Of a DNA stretch of 64,000 nt, positions 1 to 12,705 are shown one piece after another (positions within the stretch are counted from its first letter, which is position 1; the number at the start of each line of letters is the position of its first letter). The position numbers and the translations under genes were made by a program. The stretch lies in contig OY747722.1 of the NCBI GenBank assembly GCA_963556495.2, forward strand, positions 23,739,001-23,803,000. The letters run 5' to 3'. The DNA comes from Valencia hispanica (taxonomy: Eukaryota > Chordata > Actinopteri > Cyprinodontiformes > Valenciidae). Below the pieces are notes generated by a model. The model searched no databases. It was given only the letters and a program-made list of their open reading frames with translations, and was not told where the DNA came from.

Positions 1-1570
1 CAAACATTTTTTTTCGACATTACATTGATCCAGTATTATCTTAATAATATAATTGGTAGGATGATGTAAACACAGGCTAGAGAAGGAAGTGGCCATATGT
101 TACCAAGTTTTTAAGCTAACAGTTCCAAGCTATTTCCAACAATTTCTAACCCTCCAAACACAAAGCACCTTGTGAACTCCTATTTTTCTTTTTGTTAAGT
201 AAGTTTATCCATTATACAATGTAATTCTTTGTTTTATTTGGAATTGTTGCTAAGGGTAACACTTTCACTTACCTTAATATGTAAGGTATCCATATCAGAC
301 AGCAGTGAAAACAACATTTGATGGAAATGTAAGTGACATCTAAGGTAAGGGATGAAAAGCATGCCTGTACAAATGGAAAAGGGAAGCAAGTGTGCACAAA
401 AGAATGCTGAAAATACAGCACTGAGGTAAAAAGGAAAAGAAAAAAAACTTGTCAGGTGTAATAACGCAAGGTCCGACAGGGTTTTCAAGAGTTTTCTTTT
501 TTCCTCTCTCATTTGGTTATTTAATCTGTTGCTGTGAATTCATATTACGAACGCTGTCAGCAAGGTCACTTATTCATTTCACTGACGGGTTTTGCTTCGC
601 TTCTGAATTGCCATCCAGCAGGGGTGACCCTCAGCTGATGAAGATGTATAGTAATGCCTGGTAAACATCAGTAATGAGGGAATCAGTGCTGTGTGTAGAG
701 GCGGTATTTTCTGCATGTATGGTACAAATGTCATTTTTGACATCGAGCCCTACAAACTGACTCCATCAGCAGCGACAGCTGAGAGATACGTTATCAAGGG
801 CGCGTCAGATGAGATTTAATAAGGAGAGCCGCAAAGACATTTCAAGCCGACACCACGTAATTCCAGTTGCTTTGAGGAGTGATTAATGGAGATCTGACCT
901 GCTGGTATAGTAGCATTTTGACAATAACAGCCTCAACTTGCAAATGCTCAAATCAAAAATTTCTCATTAACAGAAGGTCAGGGTGCTGTCTGTGATAAAT
1001 TGTTGCACAGATTAAAGTAATCTGTTTAACATCTTAGCTTTACATCTTTATGAAGTGAACGTTTGTAAAATTGTTGTGGTTACAGCTTGATTTGACGTTA
1101 GCAAGAGAACAAAAATACATTCTTTTTATACAACTTTTAGCTACTGTTTTCCATAATCATGCATTATTTAAGCAAGATATTGGACCTCATCTATAAAATA
1201 TCACTTACCAATACTTGAACTGGTATCTTCTGAGCACAATATGAAAACATAAAACAGGTAAATGTCCACCTGGCATAGCTATTAAGTGCTATTAAAAGGT
1301 AAATCAAGGGTTTTACCAGTTTTTCTTTCAAACATGCTAAAGTTATGTTATATTATTCCTACAAATTAGAATTTATTTAATAGGATGCCAGGGAACATAT
1401 AGAAGTAACCAACATTTTCTCAAACTTTTCTGAGCATAGATTAAGTTATTCTTTATCTTTTGATCCTTTAATACATCCCTTAAAAAATGCAAACATTTTC
1501 TAAAAAGAAGCTTGACATTTTTTATTAGTTCTGTTACTATACTGGTGTTTGATTGCACACCCCAAAGCAC
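1..1570. other. AT-rich intronic DNA, no gene seen
   Basis: No recognisable coding sequence; the short open frames here have no family resemblance. Positions 780-915 are less AT-biased and contain homeodomain-like TAAT cores and a GATTAATGG motif. I list that stretch separately as a possible conserved element. Confidence 0.5.
780..915. promoter_or_regulatory. possible conserved non-coding element
   Basis: A block of mixed composition in AT-rich intron, with CpGs (GGGCGCGTCAG), TAAT cores and no simple repeat or transposon resemblance. The suggestion is based on texture only. Confidence 0.2.
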
Positions 1571-2088
1571 TATATCATCAAATCAAACTTTATTTATAAA
1601 GCACTTTTCATACGAGAAACTGCATCACAAAGTGCTTTACAGATTAAAATGACCCCACATAAAACTACATTCCATCCATTTCCATCCCTCCCCCCCAGAT
1701 TTCAAAGCATGATCACAGTTATACCCCCCTCTCCAACTCCCATGCACACACACACTTAAAAGCAAAAGTAAATTGGGCCGAGTGCAGATGAACCACGCAA
1801 GGAAACGCCATCAGAGGAGCCATCTGCACCGGCAGCAGTAGATCAACAGCAGTAGCCGAGGCACCGACACAGGGTGCCCAGTGGAGGCAAGACTGAGACC
1901 CCCACCTCCACCCAAGCTCCACCTGGAGAGCACCCAGGCAGCCACAGCCGACCACCGGTCCCGGGGCAGAGGGCTCCCACAGAGGAAACACTGGAACGGG
2001 GATTTAGATAACAAATTGAAATCTAAAAATAAGCAGCAAATAAATGTGATAAGATTAAATAGTAAAACACTGATAAAATTTAATCAAT

Positions 2089-2157
<69 letters not shown>

Positions 2158-2340
2158 CAGACAATTATAAATAGTAATCAGTTAAAAGCTAGGCTAAAAA
2201 AGGTGAGTCTTGAGCCTGCTCTTAAAAACATGAGAGTTGATTGGGACATATGATATACTAGATGAGCTAAACAATTGAAAGCTGAGCCTATTGTCATTAA
2301 ACCTTACAAAGCAAATACAAAGCTGAGCAAAACACCTTGA
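1571..2340. repeat. composite dispersed repeat with (AT)n core
   Basis: Begins with the TTTATTTATAAAGCACTTTT phrase and a nearby AAGTGCTTTACAGATTAAAA phrase, which recur in many teleost interspersed repeats. A GC-rich block (1790-1995) follows, then an A-run at 2089-2105 and an (AT)n tract at about 2105-2151. It continues to about 2240 with another common phrase (GTGAGTCTTGAGCCTGCTCTT). No coding content is recognised. The family is not named. Confidence 0.5.
2089..2152. repeat. poly-A plus (AT)n microsatellite
   Basis: About 17 A residues are followed directly by some 23 AT dinucleotides, read straight from the sequence. Confidence 0.95.
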
Positions 2341-5300
2341 AAACATCTTGCATTAGCTGCTGTTTTTTTTTCAGTCTGAGCCAACTGACTGACATTGTAA
2401 ATCAGTATATCGACCTGCTTTCGAACTAGTCCACATGCAGCATTAGACTTGCTATTGCTTCCATTCACTGGAATTATGTTTTACAACAATGACAGCACAA
2501 CTCACTCACAGAGAGGAGGTAATTCTTGTGACACAAATGTTAGGAGAAAAGTGAAAGCTAATGGCTTTGCACGCCACAGTAACAATGGTGGTCAGAACCA
2601 GAGAAGATTTAAACATCTACCAGAACTCTGCCAAAATTTATAGTTATAGTTTGTGTCACAGTAAAGTGAATTGTCATCGTAGTTACCTGGTAATCATAGA
2701 CAGACTGGGCCGGCAATAGATTTCTTTTAACACCCTGAAAAAGGTGCAACCTTTCTTTTTTTTGTTCTCCAAACTACTGCAAACATTTCTCAGTACATTC
2801 TTGCACTAACTTGATTGATTGTCACACTAATCTTCACCTTATGAATTTACATATGACCTGAACACTTTGTCATCACTACCAACACTGGATACAGACAGAG
2901 AAGATCCACAATAATGAAACTTTCAGAATAGAGTTAGATAAAATTAAAAGTCCAAACAGGGTAGTACAAAAGGTAACCAACTGGAAGGAAGAAACACCCA
3001 CAACAACCCATAGAATAGGAGGATAATCAAAGCAAAAACTAAACAAGGCACCATGAACACACAGAAATGCATAACCTAACATACAATCTATTGAAGATAT
3101 AAAACCCGAACGACCAGAATACAAAAGCACAGAAATATTTTATTCACCTGTCACTTTGCAGAAGAAGATGAAGAGATTTAGTACAAAAAGTTGAGAGGGA
3201 AAGAGTGAAATGAAGATATAAGAGAGGAAGGGGAATAAAGAAAATACAAGAAAACATCCTAGTCTGCTTCTATGCCTGCAGGATGTCAGAGAGAGAGAAA
3301 AAAACAATAATAAAACAAACTAAACAAACAATGTAAACTGAGAACCACACAGCCACAACCCCAAATAGATATCCTGTATAAATTCAACAAGAGCGTCACT
3401 GAAAAGCTCATAGTACTAAATTATAACAAACCATACAAAGTTTATATATAAAGCACATTTAAAAAAAAACGCATGACAGCTGACCAAAGTGCTGTACAGA
3501 GTAAATAAAATCAAGAAAAAACAGATAAAATAGTAGGAATTTAAAACACAGAACCAGTTAAGCAAATACTAGAAAGAAAAAAGAAATACAACATGTATTG
3601 CTAACATTTGTGGCAACCTCAGCCCAAGAGTTCGTCTGTAAACACCAGAATCCCAACCAGAATCCCAACACCTGTTTTTTTACCAATTTCTTGACTGTAT
3701 ATGCTCTTTAGTCCTTCATACAAGGTGGTGCTTCATTTATGTTAATCTTATTTTCTACACGTCCAAAATGCTAACAATTATACAGCACATGTAATATGGA
3801 GGAAAAGTGGAAAAACTGGTCCAGTAGATAAAGCTATGAATAATTTCTCGAAAGTATCTTTAAGACTGAAAATTGCAACAAAGCACTTTAACATTTCCAT
3901 TCATATTAATGTTTGTTTATAATGCTTTAGACTTTATAGCCAGCAGAGTAATCAAAAAAGCATCTGCTTAGATACTTTGAAAATTCAATTTCCAAGGAAG
4001 TGTAAAGACTGGGGATACTTTTTTTTGCTAAGAGTTGACTAGTCTAATCTCACTGATTTACCACATAAGCAATCGGAAAGTGTAAAACAGAGTTAGGAAG
4101 CGAGCCTTATCTGTCACATTTGGTCTCGCATCACTAACTAAACTCATCTCCCAGCAGCATCTTGGCTCTCAGTAACACTATCTGTTTCCATTTGACCATA
4201 TTACTGCTGTGCCGCTGATGTGAGGGCATTGGCTTATGCTGAAATGGATTAGATTCAAGAGAGATATCAAATAAATACATCCCACACATGCAGGCCCAGC
4301 GTAGGCAAACATGGACATGTATAAACACACACACACAGGTCCGAGGGATCTGCATGCGTGTGTAAGCGACGTTACCAGCTGGGGTTTCGTCAGCAGGAGA
4401 TAAGAGTAGAGAGGGGAAGAACATTATTACGTCCTTCTTGGGACATTTATCTTCCCATCAAATATTTGATAACAGCCACACATGTCAACAGCCAGCATCT
4501 TGGCCTAATAAATCCCATCTAAAGCCATGGCAACTTGAGATGGCAGGGGAAAAACAGACGTAAAAGGATACCGACAGTTAGAGGGCAAAAAGAAAGATGC
4601 TGAGAACTGATTCAGGTCAGTACATTTCTAGATAAAGATAACAGTTGTAGATGATATTACTCAAACAGACAGAGGCTTGGGAAGTTGGACACTACATCAT
4701 AACGAGTTTCAAGAAAGTATTTAAACAAAGATTAATTAAACATGCATAAAAAGTTTGAGTTAAGAAAATAGAGGTATTTATTCAGGTTATTAAAATTGTA
4801 ACACACTGTTGAGAAAAAGTTTCCTTTCTTTTTCAGGAAGCGCAAAGAGGCAAACTAACATACTTTTATTAAAGTTATCACATAACATCTAGCATATTTT
4901 TACATTTTCCTCCCAATTTCCAAATTGGCAAGTCTTCGTCTGCTGTATTTTATGGTACCAATTGTTTTCTTAAGGCTGTCAGTGAGTAAATCTCACCTAC
5001 TTTAGGAGTGAATTAACTTAACAAATATGGAATTTAGACTGAATGTAAGATCTAGACCCTTTGTAACCCTAAATCCCTAAAGTTTAGCAAATGACACATC
5101 TTCATATTTCTGAAGCTAGGATAGAAGAAAAAAAACGCTTCCAACATTTTGGCTTTAAGATATACCACTAATGGAGTTTTTTGAATGCACGAACCTGTGG
5201 AAAAGGAGGACAAATAAAAAAACTAAGGTGGAAATTTATTCCAGTATGGAGGTAATACTCCTTTAGGTACTATATACTTTTGGATGGGCTTTGTGCAAGA

Positions 5301-7461
5301 ACAGTGCAAAACATTTTGAATTGGTTCCATTTATTATTTTTCTTTTAACTCAGTTTGAACCCATCCACAACTTAAATATAAATTTAGCAGATTTTGATTT
5401 ATTAGAGCCTGAAATTATTATATGTTTTATGTTTTTATGAGGCACAAATAAAACTAACCACCACCCTTCCAGATTGTTAACATATTTTAACTTAAGAAAT
5501 TAGGCTTCAAATATTAAATGTCGATTAACATTGCAATTTTCCCCAGACATTTAAGAATATAATTATAATTATGCTTCAGTGTGTAACTGCTGTGAAATAA
5601 TGCCAAATTATGGCGGCTGCAGAGGACTGGGCAGAGCTTGTTTTCCTCTCCTCAGCGATCAATTCAAAAGCAACAAAAAATGAATTTTGAGAAATCAAGT
5701 TAACGGTTTTACATTTTACCTTTCTGTGGGCTTAAAAGTTACTTTAAGTACGTTTAGGCCTAATCATTGTGAAAACATTTCATTGCTGAAGATGATTGTT
5801 TTTTATTTTCATCTTTTAGTCAGCTCCTGAAGAAGTCATTGGTCAACACTCGGGCAGGAAACACCCTCAGCTTCTCAGTGTCACTTACAAGATAACAATT
5901 TACATCAATAGTTATGTTTTGGAACCCACAGTGAAAGCGCACACAAAACGAATAAAATACTATGTCTCAGATAAATAAGCTACTGGAGAAAAACGTGCCA
6001 GATCAAAAAAGCAAAACACGCCACAGCAATCTCTGGGGAGAGAAACTGGCCCAAAGCATGAATAATCCTTCATCATACTTAAAAGTGCCTCTGTATCATT
6101 TTAATAATTGGTGACGAACTTAGGAAAAATGATGACTCCGTTAAAACATATTTCAGTAAAACATATTTATTTCCCTCCTAAATAAGACACCTACTATAAA
6201 TTAAAAGGTTGGACTTTTCAGTTTGAGCTTAAGCTACAGCAAAAAATGGCACATTTAATTCAAAGTTTTTCACACAAGTGAAAAAAATGTGGGTCTCACA
6301 AGTCGTATTGCCTTTAATAAAAATGTACAGTTTTTCTTTTCTAAAGCAGTGGGGTAAACATGCAAAATCCTCCCACTTTAAGTCTGCAAATGAAAGCCTG
6401 TGCGTTTAGAAGCACTCCCATTTTCATTGTTACTTATCAGCCAATTTAAGATCACTCTGTGCAGCACTTGACTTAGCCTGGTGGGAAGTACACAGCAGCA
6501 TTTGCACTGAGGATATCCGAACGCACCCACACACACGTGCAAAATAATCTCTTTGCCGACATGTCAGGCAACAAAGTTAAACAAAAGCCGGCTTGAAAAA
6601 GGCCCAACTGAGTGCCATTAAGACTGTAAGATTTGCTTTAATCACCAAAATCCCCTCCTATGTCTCCTTTTACAGTGGATTCATTATCAGGATAATTAAC
6701 CGCACTATCTGACCTGCCGTGGCAGGCAGACGTTCTCTAAAACTGAAGGAAGCCTTGCAGGAATTAGGAGGATGTTCTGCAGTGTAGAAGAAAAACCCAA
6801 TGCAAAGAAATAAATCCCAGTGCTTTGTAATTAGCCACCATCTCTCCACACGCTCATAGCTCAGCTCCTCCTGGCTAATTTTCTCCTCCTCTCTCATCTG
6901 TCCCTTCTTCAATACCATTATTTTATTTTTCTTTTTGCACCTTTATGTCCGCCTCCTATTTATGCTCTCTTTCCCTTCCTGTCCTGTTTTTTTTTTTTAT
7001 CTCTCTCTCTCTTCACCTCTCCATGTCTCCTCCTTTCCAGTCTACTGCTTTGCCTGATTTTCATAAGATTATTCCACCCATTTGGCTGCCTTGATGAGTA
7101 TCTCCACGCTAAAATCTGTCAAGCCCCCTATTTTAAAAAGCCTGCATTTTCTTTTTCTCTTCCCTCTTTTTTTGATGAAGTGAATTTGTGTCTCAAATAG
7201 CTCCTTGGCACTCATGAAACTTCAAGAGGCAGAAATAATGAGATAGCATGCTGACTGACATTTCCAGACCTTGGCCCTGTGTCTGTGTGCATGCATGTGT
7301 GTGCCTGTGTGGGTGTACTGTCTCCGTGTGTGCACATACTTCACAGAGCCAGCTAATACTCCTTTAAACACCATGAACAGAACGTATATCATATAAATCA
7401 CAAAAAACATGTAATATACAATTTAAAACTTTAATATTATTCAGATAAAATAGACTGTTTC
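2341..7461. other. intronic DNA with minor repeats
   Basis: No gene recognised. It contains a fragment of a generic teleost repeat at about 3425-3520 (TTTATATATAAAGCACATTT, then GACCAAAGTGCTGTACAGAG). There are short CA/GT-rich patches near 4325-4340 and 7268-7345, and a long pyrimidine-rich tract at about 6930-7170. Open frames here are short and show no domain. Confidence 0.5.
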
Positions 7462-7474
7462 ATGTTAACATTTG
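7462..7474. repeat. left target-site duplication of SINE
   Basis: ATGTTAACATTTG, identical to 7848-7860 on the far side of the SINE. The first three bases of the right copy might belong to the ATGG-rich tail, leaving a minimum duplication of 10 bp. Confidence 0.8.
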
Positions 7475-7847
7475 GGCTGCACAGTGGCGCAGTTGGTAGC
7501 ACTGTTGCCTTGCAGCAAGAAGGTCCTGGGTTCAAATCCCAGCCTGGGGTCTTTCTGCATGGAGTTTGCATGTTCTCCCTGTGCATGCGTGGGTTCTTTC
7601 CGGGTACTCCGGCTTCCTCCCACAGTCCAAAAACATGTTAGGTGAATTGGTTTCTTTAAAATTGGCCTTAGGTATGAGTGTGTGCGTGTATGGTTGTTTG
7701 TCCTGTATGTCTCTGTGTTGCCCTGCGATGGACTGGTGAACTGTCCAGGGTGTACCCCGCCTCTCGCCCCTTGACCGCTGGAGATAGGCACCAGCCCCCC
7801 CCGCAACCCTACATTAGGATGGACGGGTATAGAAAATGGATGGATGG
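7475..7847 (+). repeat. tRNA-like SINE, complete insertion
   Basis: The 5' part contains a sequence that fits the pol III A-box consensus exactly (TGGCGCAGTTGG, 7485-7496) and a B-box with one mismatch (GGTTCAAATCC, 7529-7539). A roughly 300-bp body follows and the end is GGAT-rich. The 13-mer ATGTTAACATTTG flanks it on both sides (7462-7474 and 7848-7860), as expected for LINE-mediated retroposition. The 135-aa open frame on the opposite strand is a by-product of the repeat. Partial copies of the same family occur at 12505-12705 and 50565-50835. The tRNA origin is inferred from the boxes. Confidence 0.8.
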
Positions 7848-8094
7848 ATGTTAACATTTGAAGGAAAAGCATGAAAAAGTGTATGAGCTTAATGAAAATC
7901 TTTGAAGGGAAAAGACAGAGCTACTTCAGAGCTGGGTGTTTTGGACATGAATGCTATGAAATTAAAGTTAGAAAAAAAAGAGGGTCAACTATCTGTAAAA
8001 AAAAAAAAAAAAACACACCTTATTCTAAAATACTTAATGTAATTCTCCCTTACTCTCTCTTCTATGATTGCCTTGTACGAATTGAGAAGAAAAG

Positions 8095-8245
8095 CATTCC
8101 TATACCATAATGCTGCCACCACCATGCTTCTGACTTATTTGGTGTTATTTTGTCTGAGCTTTGATGACCAATGATTTAAAATGAGTTTCTATGATCAGCT
8201 GTAGTCTGGTGCAGCAGGTTACACACAGTACTTTGATTAGATCAT
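8095..8245 (-). mobile_element. Tc1-like transposase relic (short)
   Basis: The plus-strand phrase ATGCTGCCACCACCATGCTT reads on the minus strand as the HGGGSIM motif region of Tc1 transposases. The flanks are too decayed to set ends. Confidence 0.5.
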
Positions 8246-8263
8246 ATTTTGTCAATTTCTTGA

Positions 8264-8381
8264 GTTGACTGGGGTCAGAACCATAATTGCCAGGAATCCA
8301 GCTAAATAACAATTTTGTACAAGTTGACTGGGGTCAGAACCATAATTGCCGGGAATCCAGCTAAATAACAATTTTGTACAA
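8264..8381. repeat. tandem duplication, 59-bp unit x2
   Basis: Two adjacent copies starting GTTGACTGGGGTCAGAACC, at 8264-8322 and 8323-8381. They differ at one seen position (CCAGG versus CCGGG). No terminal structure suggests a transposon; this looks like a recent local duplication. Confidence 0.9.
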
Positions 8382-8399
8382 GAACATTATTTTATCTGA

Positions 8400-9540
8400 G
8401 TGATTAAGCCATTTCTTTTACTATTTGGCTTCAAATTTCAGTAAAATAAAACCAAGTGAATGGTGATGGACAATATTTTATAGATCCTGTAGGAGCTATA
8501 TGTCATAGGTCAACCCTTCCAAAAGAATAAATATCAAATAAACAAAAAATGTAATCCTATGTTATTAAAGCTTAATAGCTACATTTTATCATGGTTCAGT
8601 TTGGTAGGCTGTGTATCAGTGTGTATGTATCAGTGTTTGTCATTTCTGTGTTTAAAGACATTTTATAAATTCTAGCAATTAGCAACACTGGCAGAGGCAG
8701 AAAACTGCTAGGCAAACTGCTAATAGACAAGCTAATATGCTAATTTGTTCCAAGAAAAAGGCCATCAAAGAGTCAGAGATATTAGCCAAGAAAATTTCTT
8801 ATAAAGATTTAAGTTGCCAATTTTTTTATCCATAAAATGAACCAAGAAAGCATATCATCTACTTTAGTGAGCTTTAGCAGAATTCACAGGTAGAATTTCT
8901 TATTCCTTCGAGAGAGCAATAAACATAGTTCATATTTCCCAAAATTCAAATAATGGTTTTGTTTAAGAAACAACACAATTAAAAAAATCAAACAAAATGT
9001 AAAGGAAATATTATTTTATTAGAATGGTGATTTTATAGGGTATAAGTATTAGTACAAGACAGTGTTTACACATACTATCTGTTGAAAATTGTGATAGCAC
9101 ACTTTTAATATTAACATGCCAGATGCAAGAGTTATTTTAAAAAAGAATGTGCAGACATAGTTTAGTATTTTTGAGTAGTAGGCATTTATATACATTAGAT
9201 TAGGATATTAATAGTTTATGTTTGGCTAGGGCAACTATTTATGTGCATTTTTTTTTGTTTGAAATTAGACAACATTGAAATGAAGAAAAATACAAGTGTT
9301 ATAGTGTTTTCTTTTGGCCATCTTGCATTGTCTGCATGAAATTTTAGAACCTTCATGATTTTGCTCTATGTATACATCTGAGATATCCCTGTCAGTTGTA
9401 CAGTCTGAAGACCAAGACTCATTCTAATCATGGGTATATTATCTTCTTTTGCTTTCCTAGCAAACTATGCTTTAAATCCTGCCCATTAAGACAATTATGC
9501 ACAAATAAAAATCGGAAAACTGTAAGGTGCAGTTGTATTC
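8400..9540. other. AT-rich intronic DNA, nothing recognised
   Basis: No open frame of note and no clear repeat family. Confidence 0.5.
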
Positions 9541-9856
9541 AAGCTCCTCTGATCATACAAAACCAAATCTAGACCTTTTGGCCGACATGCAAGATGCTAT
9601 AAGTGACACTGCGCATCACACCATGCCGAAATATAACAGTGGCAGTATAACGGTGTGGTAATGCTTTTCTTCAGCAAGGACACAAAAGCTGGTTAGAGTT
9701 GATGGGAGGAGCTAAATACAGGTGAGTCCGGCAAGACTGAGGCTGGAGCCATTCTATTGTAGCCAGAGCTACAACAGACTGGTTTAGAACGAAGCAAATG
9801 TCTATTTTAGAATGGCCCTGAATGGAGTAGGAATACCTTAGCAAGGCACTGTAGAC
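9541..9856 (+). mobile_element. Tc1-like transposon relic
   Basis: Decayed transposase reading is visible. ATGCTTTTCTTCAGCAAGGA is followed by a stretch that translates to KLVRVDG. Further on comes a GAATGGCC block and a terminal GCAAGGCACTGTA (9841-9853), the typical inverted-repeat end of one teleost Tc1 family. Many indels; no open frame. Confidence 0.65.
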
Positions 9857-12500
9857 TACACAAATTCTAAGTTAGGATTGATGTGAAGCATAGCAAAGTG
9901 ATTCTGAGCAGTCAAGACTCTAATCTGTAGGTACATTTGCACTGACTCCTATAAAGATAAAAAATAAAATAAAAATCAAGAAAAATACCATCACCAATCA
10001 ACTTTTATTGTCTTTTTGTATAAGCTACATATATGACATAATTCAGACATTTGTTAAAGTTCATCGAATAAGATATGATTAAATACTATATACTTTTTCT
10101 CAAACCCTTTAGCTTATACCTTCTCTGTTACCTAGAATCAGTGAGACCTCTTTCCACTCCCTTGTCTGTGTCTGAAGTCCAGCTGTCACACTGCTGCTTC
10201 CAGCTACAGCCTTCTTTCCCCGCATTCTATTTAAGCTTGGTGCCACTGCGGTGCATAACTGCCAGGTTGTGGGACATGCCATTGCTTGGGGCTTTTTTTT
10301 TTTTTTTTCCTGCAGCAAGCAAGCACACACATATGCGTGTGTGTAGGTGTGTAATGTCCACCAGCTGCAGCTGATATCGTTGTTTCGCAGATGTGCTCTG
10401 ACATTTCCTCTCAGCTGAATGCAACCCCGCATTGGTGGACACATGCTTTCACCACACGCACGCACACATGCACACGCGCACACAGAAAGAGAGCCCAAAG
10501 GCACAGTCAGCCCCAGGATGAAATGTCACGATGAACCGGAGACTGTGGGAAAGATATCATTTACCAGCAGCGTCTGGAGAGACACAAGTACATCAGCTTT
10601 GAGTGGTAAATCCCTGACAGATACACCTGGAAGCAGCTCACAAACAGGATGGAATACTCTACAGACAATATTTGCATTGTCACTTCACACCTAAGCTTTG
10701 TGTCTTGGCTTGTGAAGATTAATACTGCGGGTTATAATCCACAGCAAAACTAATTAAAGGTGGTTCAACATATCTGAGTCCATAATATGGTACAAAGGCA
10801 AAAACTAAATTAATTATCCTAGGTTTTTGTTTGTTTTTTTGTTTTGTTTTTGCGAAAGCCCAGATTTTCCCTTTTCCTACAGCGATAGCTGTCATTTTCT
10901 GTACCTGCTCCAAAAGTTAGACAATTTGTCTGTTTACTCTTCTAGTTTTAAAGCGATCAGATGGTGAAGATTTGGCGAAACAGGCTAGGCACAGAACTAA
11001 ACAATTCCACTTCAGACCCACATCACTAAACCTTTGTTTTAACGAAAGGAGGATACAGCTTAATTAAGAGTGTTCATGCAGGAATCAAAGTGGTGTTTCC
11101 TTGACAAAAACAGCCATGTGTGAGGTTTTCAAGGCCCTTTAAGCAATTAGACAGAAGGCACAGCACTTAATCCCACAGTGCAATGCCCCTGTTGATGCAA
11201 GTTTATGCATCAAACATCTATACCTACAGGCTTCTTTATTTTTCCCTTTTTTAGCAGTCATGCAAAAAAAAAGGAGGGTCTTAGGCCCTGCCCTTCAAAC
11301 TCAAATTCCACTTTTCTGAGGTGTTAGGCAAGCTGTTAAAAGCCAATAAGTGTCTGATGGACAAAAAGATCTGAGTGTGAAAAATTCAGCATGCACAGTA
11401 TGTGAATTCAAGTTACAACAGAGTATGAAACTGAAAGGAAAGTAATATACCTCAACAACTATTTTTATTATACAACCTTTTCATGATAAAGTGCCCGAAC
11501 ACTTTTTGCCTATGTGAAGTAAGCCTCACTAAGCTAATTAAAATGTTAATAACTGCATGTTATATAAACATATGTAGTATTCAATGCACAATAATAATTG
11601 TAAAATAAAATATTTATTTAAAGTTGATTAACTAAAAAGTAGAAAAGTGAATTGACCAGTACATTTACTTATAATCATTCAATTAAAAGGTCAAGAAGTG
11701 AATACGTGTATAACAATCGCTTATACCCGTTCAAATAAAAAGTAAAAAAGTTAATTGATCATGACACTCATACATAGTCTTATAACTTAAAATTACAAGA
11801 GTGAGTATGACTGATAAACTTGATACCCTACACAAAAAGGTTCTGAAGGTGTGTTAGGATTGCCTTTCGCAAAGTTTGAAACGAAGTAAGAGAACATATA
11901 TATATCTATGGAAAGACTTTTCAAGTCTTGGGGAGCTTTAAGATTTAAAGCACACTTCCCTATTTCTCTACTGACTCTAGGAACTGTAAAAAAGAGGCAA
12001 TCATTGTGACAAAGGCTGTAAGATGAGCTGTAAGGTACTAAATATTGTTTTAAGTATAAGGGATAGTTAGAGTAAATGCATTTAAATACAAATTGTATCC
12101 AGTGATATTGGCATCTAGCTGAAAGTGTGAGCCAAGCCAGCTGTTCATACATCATTTCATGTTAATTTTAAGGATGTTTTTAATTTTAAGTATAACCATG
12201 TCTGTCCTTGATATAAACAGTAACAACGCATTCTACAGCTAGCATGCATTTTTGATAAAAGCTAACTGTAACAATCAAAACAGATGTATCCAGGTGTTCT
12301 GAGCTACCATTACTCTAATTTCAAGCCTGTTACCATATCGTTTTTGATAACATATTCTGAAATGACTGTCTAAACATGTGAGAGTGTGACTTGTTGTCAT
12401 TTTAAAAGTTTTAACGACTTGATAGATAATGACTTTTTAAACAACCTTTTGCTACTATACTTTCTCAGGTTCCCAAGTATGAAAAGTGGGATTGAACCAA
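9857..12500. other. intronic DNA with CA-rich patches
   Basis: No gene recognised. CA/GT-rich stretches lie at about 10320-10355 and 10450-10490. The overlapping open frames near 10075-10700 are low-complexity by-products. A degenerate tandem repeat sits at 11632-11786. Confidence 0.5.
11632..11786. repeat. degenerate tandem repeat, ~52-bp unit x3
   Basis: Three successive units (about 11632-11682, 11683-11734, 11735-11786). Each starts like TAAAAAGTA/TAAAAGGTC, then AAGTGAAT or AGTTAAT. The first two units end in TTCAA. Aligned by eye; unit boundaries are approximate. Confidence 0.55.
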
Positions 12501-12504
12501 GTAT

Positions 12505-12705
12505 CCCTCAATCCATTGTCTATTGTTGTTTATACCTGCTTATACCTGCTTATCAAGTTCGAAGAGGCTGGTGCCTGTTTCCAGTGGTCATTCGAAAAGA
12601 GGCAGCGTACACCCTGGATAATTCACCAGTCCATCACAGGGCAACACAGAGACATACAGGACAAACAACCATGTACGCACACACAGATCTAAGAGAAAAC
12701 ATTAG
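12505..12705 (-). repeat. SINE fragment, same family as 7475-7847
   Basis: Antisense copy of the 3' half. ACCAGTCCATCACAGGGCAA and GAGACATACAGGACAAACAA match the reverse complement of 7690-7745. The 5' head with the pol III boxes is missing. A short 11-bp duplication (TTATACCTGC) lies at 12532-12553. Confidence 0.75.

Noticed and set aside
7465..7872. 135-codon minus-strand open frame
   Set aside because: Antisense reading of the SINE; it spans both target duplications.
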